From NCBI GenBank assembly GCA_024236495.1, contig JACKKJ010000002.1, positions 428,501 through 492,500 on the forward strand: a DNA stretch of 64,000 nt. The letters run 5' to 3'. The notes beneath the pieces were generated by a model. It was not told the DNA's origin, ran no database searches, and saw nothing but the letters and a program-made list of their open reading frames with translations. The position numbers and the translations under genes were made by a program. Position 1 is the stretch's first letter; each line of letters begins with the position of its first letter. The stretch is from Paracoccaceae bacterium (GTDB lineage Bacteria > Pseudomonadota > Alphaproteobacteria > Rhodobacterales > Rhodobacteraceae). Below, piece after piece: positions 6,847 through 14,893 of this stretch.

Positions 6847-7962
6847 ATGACGATGACCAAGGCCAAGGGCGCGCAATCGGCGCTGCCCCTCAACCAGATA
6901 ATTGCGGGCGATTGCATCGAGGTGATGCGCTCGCTTCCGGAAGCGAGCGTTGACCTCATCTTCGCCGATCCGCCCTACAATCTTCAGCTTCGCGGCGACC
7001 TGCACCGGCCCGACAATTCCAAGGTCGATGCGGTGGACGACCACTGGGACCAGTTTTCCAGCTTCGAGGCCTATGACCGCTTTACCCGCGACTGGCTGGC
7101 GGCGGCGCGTCGCCTGCTGAAGCCCAATGGCGCGATCTGGGTCATCGGATCCTATCACAACGTCTTTCGCATGGGGGCCGAGCTTCAGAACCAGGGTTTC
7201 TGGATCCTGAATGATGTCGTCTGGCGCAAGTCCAACCCGATGCCGAACTTCCGCGGCAAGCGCCTGACCAACGCGCACGAAACGCTGATCTGGGCGTCGA
7301 AGTCCGAGGGTGGCAAGTACACCTTCAACTACGAGGCGCTGAAGGCCCTGAACGAGGGCGTGCAGATGCGGTCGGACTGGGTGATCCCGCTGTGCACCGG
7401 GCATGAACGGCTGAAGGATGCGCAAGGTGACAAGGCCCATCCGACGCAGAAGCCGGAGGCGCTTCTGCATCGCGTCATCATCGGCACGACCAACCCCGGC
7501 GACGTGATACTGGACCCGTTCTTCGGAACCGGCACGACCGGCGCGGTCGCCAAGATGCTTGGCCGCGAGTTCATCGGCATCGAACGCGAGGCCACCTATC
7601 GCGACGCCGCCGAGAAGCGCATCGGCAAGATCCGCAAGTTCGACAAGGAAGCACTGGAAACCACTGCCTCCAAACGTGCCGAACCGCGGGTCCCCTTCGG
7701 ACAGGTCGTCGAACGCGGCATGCTGCGCCCGGGGGAGGAGCTTTTTTCCCCGCGCGGCCGGATCGCCAAGGTTCGCGCCGACGGCACGCTGGTCGGCAAT
7801 GACGTGAAGGGATCCATCCATCAGGTCGGCGCCCATCTGGAAGGCGCGCCGTCCTGCAACGGCTGGACCTACTGGCACTTCAAGCGGGATGGCAAGCTGG
7901 TTTCGATCGACATCCTGCGCCAGCAGATCCGCGCCGAGATGGGCGACGCCCAGACCCACTGA
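6847..7962 (+). CDS. ccrM: Cell-cycle DNA adenine methyltransferase (GANTC), CcrM
   Basis: A 371-residue beta-class N6-adenine methyltransferase with DPPY at 41-44 (catalytic), the SAM-binding DPFFGTGTTG at 223-232 and a target-recognition region between. The C-terminal 80 residues (from about RVPFGQVVERG to the end) form the extra domain typical of CcrM and absent from HinfM-type enzymes. It methylates GANTC sites and is a conserved alphaproteobacterial cell-cycle regulator, not part of a restriction system; no endonuclease gene is nearby. The ATG at 6847 has GAGG about 6 bases upstream. A dense GANTC cluster in the promoter suggests self-control. Confidence 0.96.
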   Translation: MTMTKAKGAQSALPLNQIIAGDCIEVMRSLPEASVDLIFADPPYNLQLRGDLHRPDNSKVDAVDDHWDQFSSFEAYDRFTRDWLAAARRLLKPNGAIWVIGSYHNVFRMGAELQNQGFWILNDVVWRKSNPMPNFRGKRLTNAHETLIWASKSEGGKYTFNYEALKALNEGVQMRSDWVIPLCTGHERLKDAQGDKAHPTQKPEALLHRVIIGTTNPGDVILDPFFGTGTTGAVAKMLGREFIGIEREATYRDAAEKRIGKIRKFDKEALETTASKRAEPRVPFGQVVERGMLRPGEELFSPRGRIAKVRADGTLVGNDVKGSIHQVGAHLEGAPSCNGWTYWHFKRDGKLVSIDILRQQIRAEMGDAQTH

Positions 7963-8012
7963 ATTCCCAACGGTTACCGCCGGTGCCTGTGGCCTGACCA
8001 CGGCACGATACT

Positions 8013-8043
8013 GCCCCGCCGCACCAACGGCGGGGCTTTTTTT
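8013..8043 (+). terminator. Rho-independent terminator after ccrM
   Basis: GCCCCGCCG pairs perfectly with CGGCGGGGC over a CACCAA loop and is followed by seven T residues. It ends ccrM and separates it from the next gene. Confidence 0.9.
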
Positions 8044-8099
8044 CCCTCCGGATTCAAGCCATCATCGGCCTATGGTCATCTGTCCTGACGGGTACCGGA

Positions 8100-9173
8100 A
8101 TGCACATTTCCACGCGTCACCCCGACGCCACCCTTGTCCTCGAGGCGCAGGCGGAATCGCTGGCATCTGACCTGGCGGCGCGGCTGGTCCGGCCGGCCCT
8201 TGGCCGGCGCAGCATCGACGCGGAGACCGACCGGATGGCGCGCCTGCTTGCCCAGGCACGCACCGCCGCATCCCTGCGCCGCCGCGCACTCGGCCGCGGC
8301 CCGCACCGCAAGGGCAGCATGGAAGAGGCGGAAGCGCACCGGCTGAAGGACTTGCACCGGCGTTTCGCAATCTGGCGCGCGATCATCGACGCGCTGCGGC
8401 AGATCGAACGGCGCGCGACTTTCCCGTTGTTGCCGCGCCCGCGCGATGTTCTTGACCCGCGTGCCGGGATCGACGCCATCGCCGATATCATGTTCACCCG
8501 CGCCCACCGCGCGGTGAACCCGGTTCCGCAGGCGGCCGGTTCGGCGGCGCACGGGTGTTTTGCGGATATCCCCACACGGGTATCCCTGTTCTTGGAGATC
8601 GCGCACCTGGCCTACAGGCTGCTTCTGGCGCGCTGCCATGACGGCCCGATGCGTTTCCTTGATGTCGGCTGCGGCGGCGGCATCAAGGTTGCGCTGGCAA
8701 GCGGGCTTTTCGAGATCGCCGACGGCATCGAGTTCGATCCCGGCTATGCCGAAACCGCACGAAGGACGCTTCCGTTGATGCGCGCGCAAGGGAGCCGGAT
8801 CTTCGAATGCGACGCGCTGGGTTTCGACAAATACGCGCAGTACGATGTCATCTACCTTTACCGCCCCATGCGCGACGACGATCTGCTGCGGCAGTTGGAA
8901 GGACATATCCTGGCGCAGGTGCGCCCGGGAACGATCATCCTGGCGCCCTACCAGACGATCGAGGCACACGGGGACCAGCTGCGCAGGATCGCGGAAAGTG
9001 TCTATGCCGCGGGCATCAGCGCGAAGGAAGCTGACCTTCTGGCGCGGCGGGCAAGGCGGATCGGCCCCCATATCGTTCATCCCCGCAGGGAGATTCCGAA
9101 CCAGACCGGATGGCTCGCGCCGCTTTGGAAAGCCTGCGAGGCGAACGGCTTCGATCCCGCCGCGTGGGAGTAG
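8100..9173 (+). CDS. SAM-dependent methyltransferase-like protein, function unknown
   Basis: A 357-residue protein. The C-terminal half contains a class I SAM motif FLDVGCGGGIKVALA at about 186-200, an acidic post-I residue in GIEFDPGYAETA, and an aspartate in YDVIYLYRPMRDDD, all typical of a Rossmann methyltransferase. The N-terminal 160 residues are Arg-rich and helical with no motif I recognise. The end of the protein has a TGWLAPLWKACEANGF segment. The gene is monocistronic: it follows the ccrM terminator and is convergent with the hydroxylase gene, with only 4 bases between stops. Substrate unknown. Confidence 0.65.
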   Translation: MHISTRHPDATLVLEAQAESLASDLAARLVRPALGRRSIDAETDRMARLLAQARTAASLRRRALGRGPHRKGSMEEAEAHRLKDLHRRFAIWRAIIDALRQIERRATFPLLPRPRDVLDPRAGIDAIADIMFTRAHRAVNPVPQAAGSAAHGCFADIPTRVSLFLEIAHLAYRLLLARCHDGPMRFLDVGCGGGIKVALASGLFEIADGIEFDPGYAETARRTLPLMRAQGSRIFECDALGFDKYAQYDVIYLYRPMRDDDLLRQLEGHILAQVRPGTIILAPYQTIEAHGDQLRRIAESVYAAGISAKEADLLARRARRIGPHIVHPRREIPNQTGWLAPLWKACEANGFDPAAWE

Positions 9174-9177
9174 GTGG

Positions 9178-10302
9178 CTAGCTTGCGCCGCGCGGCATCG
9201 GCAATCGCCCGCGGTTGTAGTCGGACCAGTCGGAAATGCCGGGATAGAAGGCCCTGCGCCAGGCACGGACGCGCGGGTTCATGCGCCTGCGCCACAGGGG
9301 CGGGATCATCGCCAGCGCGGTCATCGCCGGATAACCAAGCGGAAGCTGCGGAGCATCGCCGGGTCCATATGTCTGAAGCAGCGGGAAACGCCGGTCGGGT
9401 CTGCAATGGTGGTCCGAATGGCGCTGCAGGTTGATCAGCATCCAGTTCGAAGCGGCGTGATCGGCATTCCAGGAATGATGCGGCCGGACCGGTTCGTAAC
9501 GCCCGTCGCCAAGGTGTTCGCGGGTCAGCCCGTAATGTTCGACGTAGTTGACCAGTTCAAGTTGCCAGACAGCGACCAGCGCCTGCCAGCAGAAAAGCGC
9601 AAGCCCGGCCCAGCCGCCCGCCGCATAGGCCGCCGCAAGGGCAAGCGCCTGCAGCGTGGCGTAGCGCCAGAACGGGTTGGACGGATGCCACATGGTCCGG
9701 TCCGCCCGCGCAAGCATCTGTCGTTCCGCCCGCCAGGCCGATACCGGGCCCTCGCGCAGGACGCGCGGGAAGAACCTGTGAAACCCTTCGTTGTAGCGCG
9801 CGGTGACGGCATCGCGCGGCGTGCCGACATAGCGATGATGCACCAGGAGGTGCTCGGTCCGGAAATGGCTGTATAGAACCGTCGCCAGCAAGAGATCGCC
9901 AAGCCAGCGTTCCAGCCGGTTCTTCTGGTGCATCAACTCATGCGCATAGGTGATCCCGATCGAGCCGGAGATCACGCCCAGCCCGAAGAACAGAACGATC
10001 CTTTCCCAAAGCGAGAGCGTATCGTGATGCGTCACCCACCATATCGTGCCGTAAAGTGCCAAGACCTGGATCGGGAACCAGGCCAGCGTGATGAGGCGGT
10101 ACCAGAAAAGGTCGCCTTCCGGGGTCTGGGGGTCCGGGTTCTCGTGGTTCTGACCCACCGCCGCGTCCAGCAGGCTGATCCCCACCCAGCCGTAAAGCGG
10201 CAGCAGAAAGACCGTCCAGCCGCCGATCTGCGCCCCGATCGCGGCAAGCGGCAGCAGGACCAGCGAAATCCAGAAAGGGAGGGCAGATGAAAGGCGCGTC
10301 AT
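9178..10302 (-). CDS. alkB: Alkane 1-monooxygenase (AlkB-type diiron membrane hydroxylase)
   Basis: A 374-residue polytopic membrane protein with the histidine boxes of the fatty-acid desaturase/AlkB family: HELMH at 121-125, HLLVHH at 151-156 and HSDHH at 295-299, plus NYVEHYGL at 252-259, the AlkB-specific signature. It would hydroxylate the terminal carbon of medium-chain alkanes, drawing electrons from rubredoxin, on the inner membrane. No rubredoxin or rubredoxin reductase gene is in the window. The ATG at 10302 has AAGGAAAAG upstream and gives the expected N-terminal helices. It is 28 bases downstream of mutY on the same strand, so may be read through from it. Substrate range cannot be told from sequence. 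Confidence 0.9.
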   Translation of the reverse strand: MTRLSSALPFWISLVLLPLAAIGAQIGGWTVFLLPLYGWVGISLLDAAVGQNHENPDPQTPEGDLFWYRLITLAWFPIQVLALYGTIWWVTHHDTLSLWERIVLFFGLGVISGSIGITYAHELMHQKNRLERWLGDLLLATVLYSHFRTEHLLVHHRYVGTPRDAVTARYNEGFHRFFPRVLREGPVSAWRAERQMLARADRTMWHPSNPFWRYATLQALALAAAYAAGGWAGLALFCWQALVAVWQLELVNYVEHYGLTREHLGDGRYEPVRPHHSWNADHAASNWMLINLQRHSDHHCRPDRRFPLLQTYGPGDAPQLPLGYPAMTALAMIPPLWRRRMNPRVRAWRRAFYPGISDWSDYNRGRLPMPRGAS

Positions 10303-10330
10303 GGGGCTTTTCCTTGACTGTCGTGCAAGA

Positions 10331-11410
10331 CTAGTGCGGGTCGTCCGTGCCCTCAACTGTGGCGAAAGCGCCCAACGCGACGTCAAGCGCCTTGCGCATC
10401 ACCGTCGGCAGATCACCGGGCCGGAAGGCCTCGCGCGGAACGAATGCGCCCTGGCGGGCGATGGTGCCTTGCGGAAGACGGGCGGCGCGCACCTCTAGCA
10501 GAAGGTGAAAGTGGGTGAAGGTATGGCGCGCCTCGCCGGCGCGCTGCCAATTGCCGTCAGAGGGTGGCTCGGTATCTGGCGGGCTGGCGGCCCAGTCGCC
10601 GCCCGGCCATCCCAGCATCCCGCCCAGAAGCCCGCGTCCGGGGCGGGTCTCCAGCAGGGCGGCGCCATCGCTGCGGATGCCGACGAAGGCGATGCCTCGG
10701 CGCGTGGGTTTGGCGGGTTTCGGCGTTTTCGCGGGCAGTTCGGTTGCGGTGCCCTGCGCGCGCGCCCGGCACGCCGCCGACAGGGGGCAGATCCCGCAGG
10801 CGGGATTGCGCGGCGTGCAGATCGTCGCGCCCAGGTCCATCATCGCCTGCGCATGGTCGCCCGGACGATCGCGCGGCGTCAGGCGCCCGGCAAGCAACGT
10901 CAGTTCCGGCTTGGCCGCCGGCAGGGGCGTTGCGACGGCGAAAAGCCGCGCCATCACTCGTTCGACGTTGCCGTCGACGACGGTCGCGGGTTCGTCAAAG
11001 GCGATCGCCGCAACCGCCGCAGCGGTATAGGGGCCGACACCTGGCAAGGCACGCAGCGCCCCGGCGGTTTCGGGAAAGCGGCCGCCATGATCGGCCACGA
11101 CGGCGCGGGCGCATTTCAGCAGGTTGCGCGCCCGCGCATAGTAGCCAAGTCCGGCCCATTCGGCCATGACCTCGGCATCCTCTGCCGCCGCCAGAGCGTC
11201 GACCGTCGGCCAGCGTGCCGTGAAACGGCGGAAATAGTCCCGGACGGCCGCCACCGTCGTCTGCTGCAGCATGACCTCGGACAGCCAGACGCAATAGGGA
11301 TCGGGGCGTGTCCCCTTCTGGCGCGCCTCGGGCCCGATCCGCCAGGGCATCACGCGGGCATTCTCGTCGTACCAGCGCAGGAGCGCCCTGCTCATCTCCT
11401 CATCACGCAA
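10331..11410 (-). CDS. mutY: A/G-specific adenine glycosylase
   Basis: The protein has the MutY opening ALLRWYDENARVMPWR, the WLSEVMLQQTTV helix with catalytic Glu, the helix-hairpin-helix ALPGVGPYTAAAVAAIAF followed by the catalytic Asp region (VDGNVERV), the four-cysteine iron-sulfur loop C-x6-C-x2-C-x5-C (CTPRNPACGICPLSAAC) and a C-terminal NUDIX-like 8-oxoG-recognition domain. It excises adenine opposite 8-oxoguanine. The start is uncertain: a TTG at 11410 has GGGAGG seven bases upstream and is preferred; an ATG at 11431 has no ribosome-binding site and one at 11395 is an alternative. It is divergent from the DUF721 gene. Confidence 0.92.
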   Translation of the reverse strand: MRDEEMSRALLRWYDENARVMPWRIGPEARQKGTRPDPYCVWLSEVMLQQTTVAAVRDYFRRFTARWPTVDALAAAEDAEVMAEWAGLGYYARARNLLKCARAVVADHGGRFPETAGALRALPGVGPYTAAAVAAIAFDEPATVVDGNVERVMARLFAVATPLPAAKPELTLLAGRLTPRDRPGDHAQAMMDLGATICTPRNPACGICPLSAACRARAQGTATELPAKTPKPAKPTRRGIAFVGIRSDGAALLETRPGRGLLGGMLGWPGGDWAASPPDTEPPSDGNWQRAGEARHTFTHFHLLLEVRAARLPQGTIARQGAFVPREAFRPGDLPTVMRKALDVALGAFATVEGTDDPH

Positions 11411-11492
11411 GTGTTTGCCTCCCGGCGTCATGGCTTGTGGGCATTGCCCGATTTTGCGCCTAACATAAACCGGAACTTCCGGAAGGACAGCG

Positions 11493-12020
11493 ATGTCGGA
11501 GACAGACAACCGGCCAGAACGACGGCGCCGCGGCTTCGAGACCGCGGCCGCGTTGCTGTCGGGCCGGATTCGCAAGCTTGGCGAAGGGCGCGGGTTCGCG
11601 GTGTCGCGGCTTCTGACCCACTGGGCCGAGGTCGTGGGCGAAGACGTGGCGCGCCTCGCGCTTCCGGTCAAGGTCAGCTATCCGCGCGACGGCTTCGGCG
11701 CGACGCTGACCGTCCTGACCACGGGCGCCTCTGCCCCGCTTGTCCAGATGCAGGCCCCGGCGATCCGGGACCGGGTCAACGCCTGCTACGGCTACAACGC
11801 GATCGCGCGTATCACCATCACCCAGACGGCGCCGACGGGCTTTGCGGACGGCCAGGTCGCCTTTGCCCCGGCACCGCGCCGCGAACCGCCGCCCCCCGAC
11901 CCCGCAACCACCGAAACCGCGCGTGGCCTTGCCCTGGGGGTCGGCGACGATGGCCTGAGGGCCGCCCTTGAAGCGCTGGGAGAAAAGGTCTTATCTCGCA
12001 GCGGGAAACAGAAAGGCTGA
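11493..12020 (+). CDS. DUF721 / DciA-like protein
   Basis: A 175-residue protein whose first 110 residues fit the DUF721 fold: helix FETAAALLSGRIRKLGEGRGFAVSRLLTHWAEVVGEDVA followed by strands ending ALPVKVSY and TLTVLTTGASAPLVQMQ, then RVNACYGYNAIARITITQT. The tail is proline-rich and low-complexity. DUF721 proteins include DciA, the replicative helicase operator of most bacteria lacking DnaC, so a role in loading DnaB is likely. It sits four bases upstream of the dsbA-like gene, an arrangement I associate with Rhodobacterales. Confidence 0.82.
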   Translation: MSETDNRPERRRRGFETAAALLSGRIRKLGEGRGFAVSRLLTHWAEVVGEDVARLALPVKVSYPRDGFGATLTVLTTGASAPLVQMQAPAIRDRVNACYGYNAIARITITQTAPTGFADGQVAFAPAPRREPPPPDPATTETARGLALGVGDDGLRAALEALGEKVLSRSGKQKG

Positions 12021-12024
12021 TTGC

Positions 12025-12696
12025 ATGTCGAAGAAACTGAAGCTGGCCGTCGTTCTGGCCACGGGTGTTGTCGGGGGCGCATTGTGGTCGTCCCAACAGG
12101 GCGCGACCCTGCCGCCCGCCCTGTCCACGGCGGCCGAGGCCCAGACAGCGACGGCATCGTCCGAGGCGGCGCTGGTTCCGGACATGGTTCAGGGCCAGGA
12201 AGATGCGCCGGTCACTGTCGTGGAATACGCTTCCTTTACCTGCCCACACTGCCAGCATTTCCATGAAGAGGTCTACGGGCAGCTGAAATCCAACTATATC
12301 GACACTGGAAAGATCAAGTTCGTCTACCGCGAGGTTTATTTCGACAAGTTCGGCCTTTGGGCCGCGATGGTCGCCCGGTGCGGCGGCGCCGAGAAGTATT
12401 TCGGCATCTCGGACATGATCTACGACACACAGAAGGAATGGCTTGCCGCCGAGAACGAGGCCGGCATCGCCGAGAACCTGCGCAAGATCGGACTGAAGGC
12501 CGGGATCGCACCCGACGCTCTTGACGCCTGCCTGAAGGACAACGACATGGCCAAGGCCATGGTTGCCAACTACCAGACCAAGGCCACCGCGGACGACATC
12601 ACCGGTACGCCAAGTTTCATCATCGACGGCCAGAAGTATTCGAACATGTCCTACGAGGACTTTGCGAAGGTCCTGGACGAAAAGCTCGCGAAGTGA
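12025..12696 (+). CDS. DsbA family thiol:disulfide protein
   Basis: A 223-residue thioredoxin-fold protein with an N-terminal membrane or signal segment (residues 5-22) and the redox motif CPHC at 73-76 within YASFTCPHCQHFHEE. The cis-proline loop is GTPSFIIDGQ. This matches DsbA/BdbD-type periplasmic oxidoreductases (Thioredoxin_4 family), which oxidise or isomerise cysteines of exported proteins. The ATG at 12025 has GAAAGG upstream. It is second in the DUF721-dsbA-CoA-transferase run, overlapping or abutting its downstream neighbour. Confidence 0.9.
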   Translation: MSKKLKLAVVLATGVVGGALWSSQQGATLPPALSTAAEAQTATASSEAALVPDMVQGQEDAPVTVVEYASFTCPHCQHFHEEVYGQLKSNYIDTGKIKFVYREVYFDKFGLWAAMVARCGGAEKYFGISDMIYDTQKEWLAAENEAGIAENLRKIGLKAGIAPDALDACLKDNDMAKAMVANYQTKATADDITGTPSFIIDGQKYSNMSYEDFAKVLDEKLAK

Positions 12697-12698
12697 CG

Positions 12699-13832
12699 AT
12701 GACACCACTTGCCGGGCTGAAAGTCGTCGAGCTTGCCCGCATCCTGGCCGGTCCCTGGGCCGGTCAGACGCTTGCGGATCTTGGCGCCGACGTGATCAAG
12801 GTGGAGGCGCCCGAGGGCGACGATACCCGCCGCTGGGGGCCGCCCTTCGTCGAACGCGATGGCGATCGGTCCGCCGCATATTTCCACGCCTGCAACCGAG
12901 GCAAGCGGTCTGTCATCGCCGATTTCCGCACCGTCGAGGGTCAGGCTTTCGTCCGCGATCTTGTCCGCGACGCCGACATCGTGATCGAGAACTTCAAGGT
13001 CGGCGGGCTGGCCAAGTACGGGCTGGACTACGACAGCCTGCGCGCGGTCAACCCGAGAATCATCTATTGCTCGATCACCGGGTTCGGTCAGGATGGCCCC
13101 TACGCCCACCGTGCCGGCTACGACTACATCATCCAGGGCATGGGCGGACTGATGAGCGTGACCGGCGATCCGGCGGGCCAGCCGCAGAAGGTCGGTGTCG
13201 CCGTCTCGGACATCTTCACCGGGGTCTATGCCGCCACTGCGATCCTTGCCGCGGTCCACCAGCGCGCGACAACCGGGACCGGCCAGCATATCGACATGGC
13301 GCTTCTGGATGTGACCGTGTCGATCATGGCCAACCAGGCGATGAACTATCTGGCAACGGGCAGTGCGCCTGGCCGGATCGGAAACGCACACCAGAACCTT
13401 GTGCCCTATGCGGTCTTCGACTGCGCCGATGGCTGGATCATCCTGGCGACGGGGAACGATGCGCAGTACCGGCGGCTGTGCGCGATCCTCGGAGTGGCGG
13501 AACTTGCAGAGGCGCCGGACTACGCCACGAACGCCGACCGCATTGCCAACCGCGCCGCGCTGACCGATCTACTGACCGCGAAGACGCGACAGTGGACGAA
13601 GACCGACCTGCTGGCCGCCTGTGAGGCCGCAGGCGTGCCCGCCGGTCCGATCAACGACCTTGCCGAAGTGTTCGAAGACCCCCAGGTCACGGCCCGCGGC
13701 ATGAGGATCGAACGCGACGGAATCCCCGGCGTCCGGTCGCCCTTCCGCTTCTCGGATGCGGACCTTGCCCTTGACCGGCCCTCGCCGAAACTGGGCGAAC
13801 ACGACGGCGACGTCAGGCGGGCGCGCGGCTGA
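12699..13832 (+). CDS. CaiB/BaiF family CoA-transferase (class III)
   Basis: A 377-residue class III CoA-transferase. The opening PLAGLKVVELARILAGPWAGQTLADLGADVIKVE and the NRGKRSV segment are diagnostic. The aspartate in GVAVSDIFTGVYAA aligns with the catalytic Asp that forms the acyl-aspartyl anhydride. These enzymes move CoA between carboxylic acids. The start is either ATG 12699 or GTG 12693, the latter overlapping the dsbA stop. The substrate is open; formyl-, succinyl- and carnitine-type transferases share this fold. The carnitine-like genes at 16.6-20.8 kb are close but on the other strand, so a link is only suggestive. Confidence 0.88.
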   Translation: MTPLAGLKVVELARILAGPWAGQTLADLGADVIKVEAPEGDDTRRWGPPFVERDGDRSAAYFHACNRGKRSVIADFRTVEGQAFVRDLVRDADIVIENFKVGGLAKYGLDYDSLRAVNPRIIYCSITGFGQDGPYAHRAGYDYIIQGMGGLMSVTGDPAGQPQKVGVAVSDIFTGVYAATAILAAVHQRATTGTGQHIDMALLDVTVSIMANQAMNYLATGSAPGRIGNAHQNLVPYAVFDCADGWIILATGNDAQYRRLCAILGVAELAEAPDYATNADRIANRAALTDLLTAKTRQWTKTDLLAACEAAGVPAGPINDLAEVFEDPQVTARGMRIERDGIPGVRSPFRFSDADLALDRPSPKLGEHDGDVRRARG

Positions 13833-13842
13833 AACCCGCGGA

Positions 13843-13896
13843 AGCGGGGGGCCGTCTGCCCCCCGCACCCCCCGAGAGTACTTGGACCAGACTGAA
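13843..13896 (+). repeat. Rhodobacteraceae-type intergenic hairpin element, copy A
   Basis: A GC stem GCGGGGGG / CCCCCCGC with loop CCGTCTG (13843-13865) is followed at once by ACCCCCCGAGAGTACTTGG and a purine-rich tail ending CTGAAG. It fills the gap between the convergent CoA-transferase and lpxK genes, pointing away from the former, where it may act as terminator or mRNA-end stabiliser. Two related copies lie at 19393-19440 and 19552-19624. Confidence 0.75.
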
Positions 13897-13900
13897 GGCG

Positions 13901-14893
13901 TCAAAGACCGAGGCGGGCGATCTGCCGGTCGATCGCCCCCCAGTCATCCAGGTCAAGCCTGACCGGCAGGGTGACGACGCCGCGCCGGAAATCCGCAGGC
14001 AGGCGCACCGCGTCCTTTTCGGTGGTGACAAGCTGCAGGCCACGGGCTGTCGCCTCGGCGGCCAGACGGCGCAGGAGCGGCGGGGTGAAGGGCTGATGAT
14101 CCTCTAGCGCTTCGGCGCGGACGATGTCGGCCCCCTGGGCCCTGAGCGTCGCGAAGAACTTCTCCGGGTGGCCGATCCCGGCGAAGGCAAGAACCCTTAG
14201 GCCTTGCCAATCCATGCCCGTTGGCAAGGGGCGAAGCGACCCGGTCACAAGCGGGCAGGTGATCGCCGCACCCCAGCGCACCCGAAAGGCCTGCTGCGCC
14301 GCGGGGGCACCGATCGAAAGCACGAGGTCGGCGCGTGCCAGCCCTTCCGGGACGGGTTCGCGCAACGGGCCGGCGGGCAGGCAAAGCCCGTTGCCAAAGC
14401 CGCGTTCGGCATCGACGACGACGACCGAAAGATCCTTGGCAAGCGCGGGGTTCTGGAAGCCGTCGTCAAGAATGATCGCCGTCGCCCCGGCAGCGACCGC
14501 CACCCGCGCGCCCGCCGCCCGGTCGCGCGCGACCCAGGTCGGCACGAAGGCGGAGAGCAACAGCGGTTCGTCGCCGGTCTCGCGCGCGGTATGGCGGCGT
14601 TCATCCACGCGGACCGGCCCCGCCAGACGCCCGCCATGACCGCGACTGACGACATGGACCTTTGCCCCGCGGTCGGTCAGCCGCTGGGCCAGCGCGATCA
14701 CGCTCGGCGTCTTGCCGGTCCCGCCAGCATTGAGGTTGCCGATGCAGATGACCGGAACACCGACGCGGGCGAAGGGGCCATGCGCCAGCCTGCGCGCGGT
14801 CATGGCGGCGTAAACGCGGCCAAGCGGCGCCAGCGCCAGTGCAGGCCAGCCGGGCGCGTCGGGCGGGGTGAACCAGAAGGCGGGCGCCCCCAT
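13901..14893 (-). CDS. lpxK: Tetraacyldisaccharide 4'-kinase
   Basis: A 330-residue kinase with the Walker A loop GNLNAGGTGKTP at about 52-63, the DDGFQNP motif and the C-terminal FFATLRAQGADI / TTEKDAVRL elements of LpxK. It phosphorylates the 4' position of the lipid A disaccharide at the cytoplasmic face of the inner membrane. The ATG at 14893 overlaps the stop of the upstream waaA-like gene (ATGA), indicating coupled translation. Open frame continues upstream only as a shadow of that gene. Confidence 0.95.
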   Translation of the reverse strand: MGAPAFWFTPPDAPGWPALALAPLGRVYAAMTARRLAHGPFARVGVPVICIGNLNAGGTGKTPSVIALAQRLTDRGAKVHVVSRGHGGRLAGPVRVDERRHTARETGDEPLLLSAFVPTWVARDRAAGARVAVAAGATAIILDDGFQNPALAKDLSVVVVDAERGFGNGLCLPAGPLREPVPEGLARADLVLSIGAPAAQQAFRVRWGAAITCPLVTGSLRPLPTGMDWQGLRVLAFAGIGHPEKFFATLRAQGADIVRAEALEDHQPFTPPLLRRLAAEATARGLQLVTTEKDAVRLPADFRRGVVTLPVRLDLDDWGAIDRQIARLGL

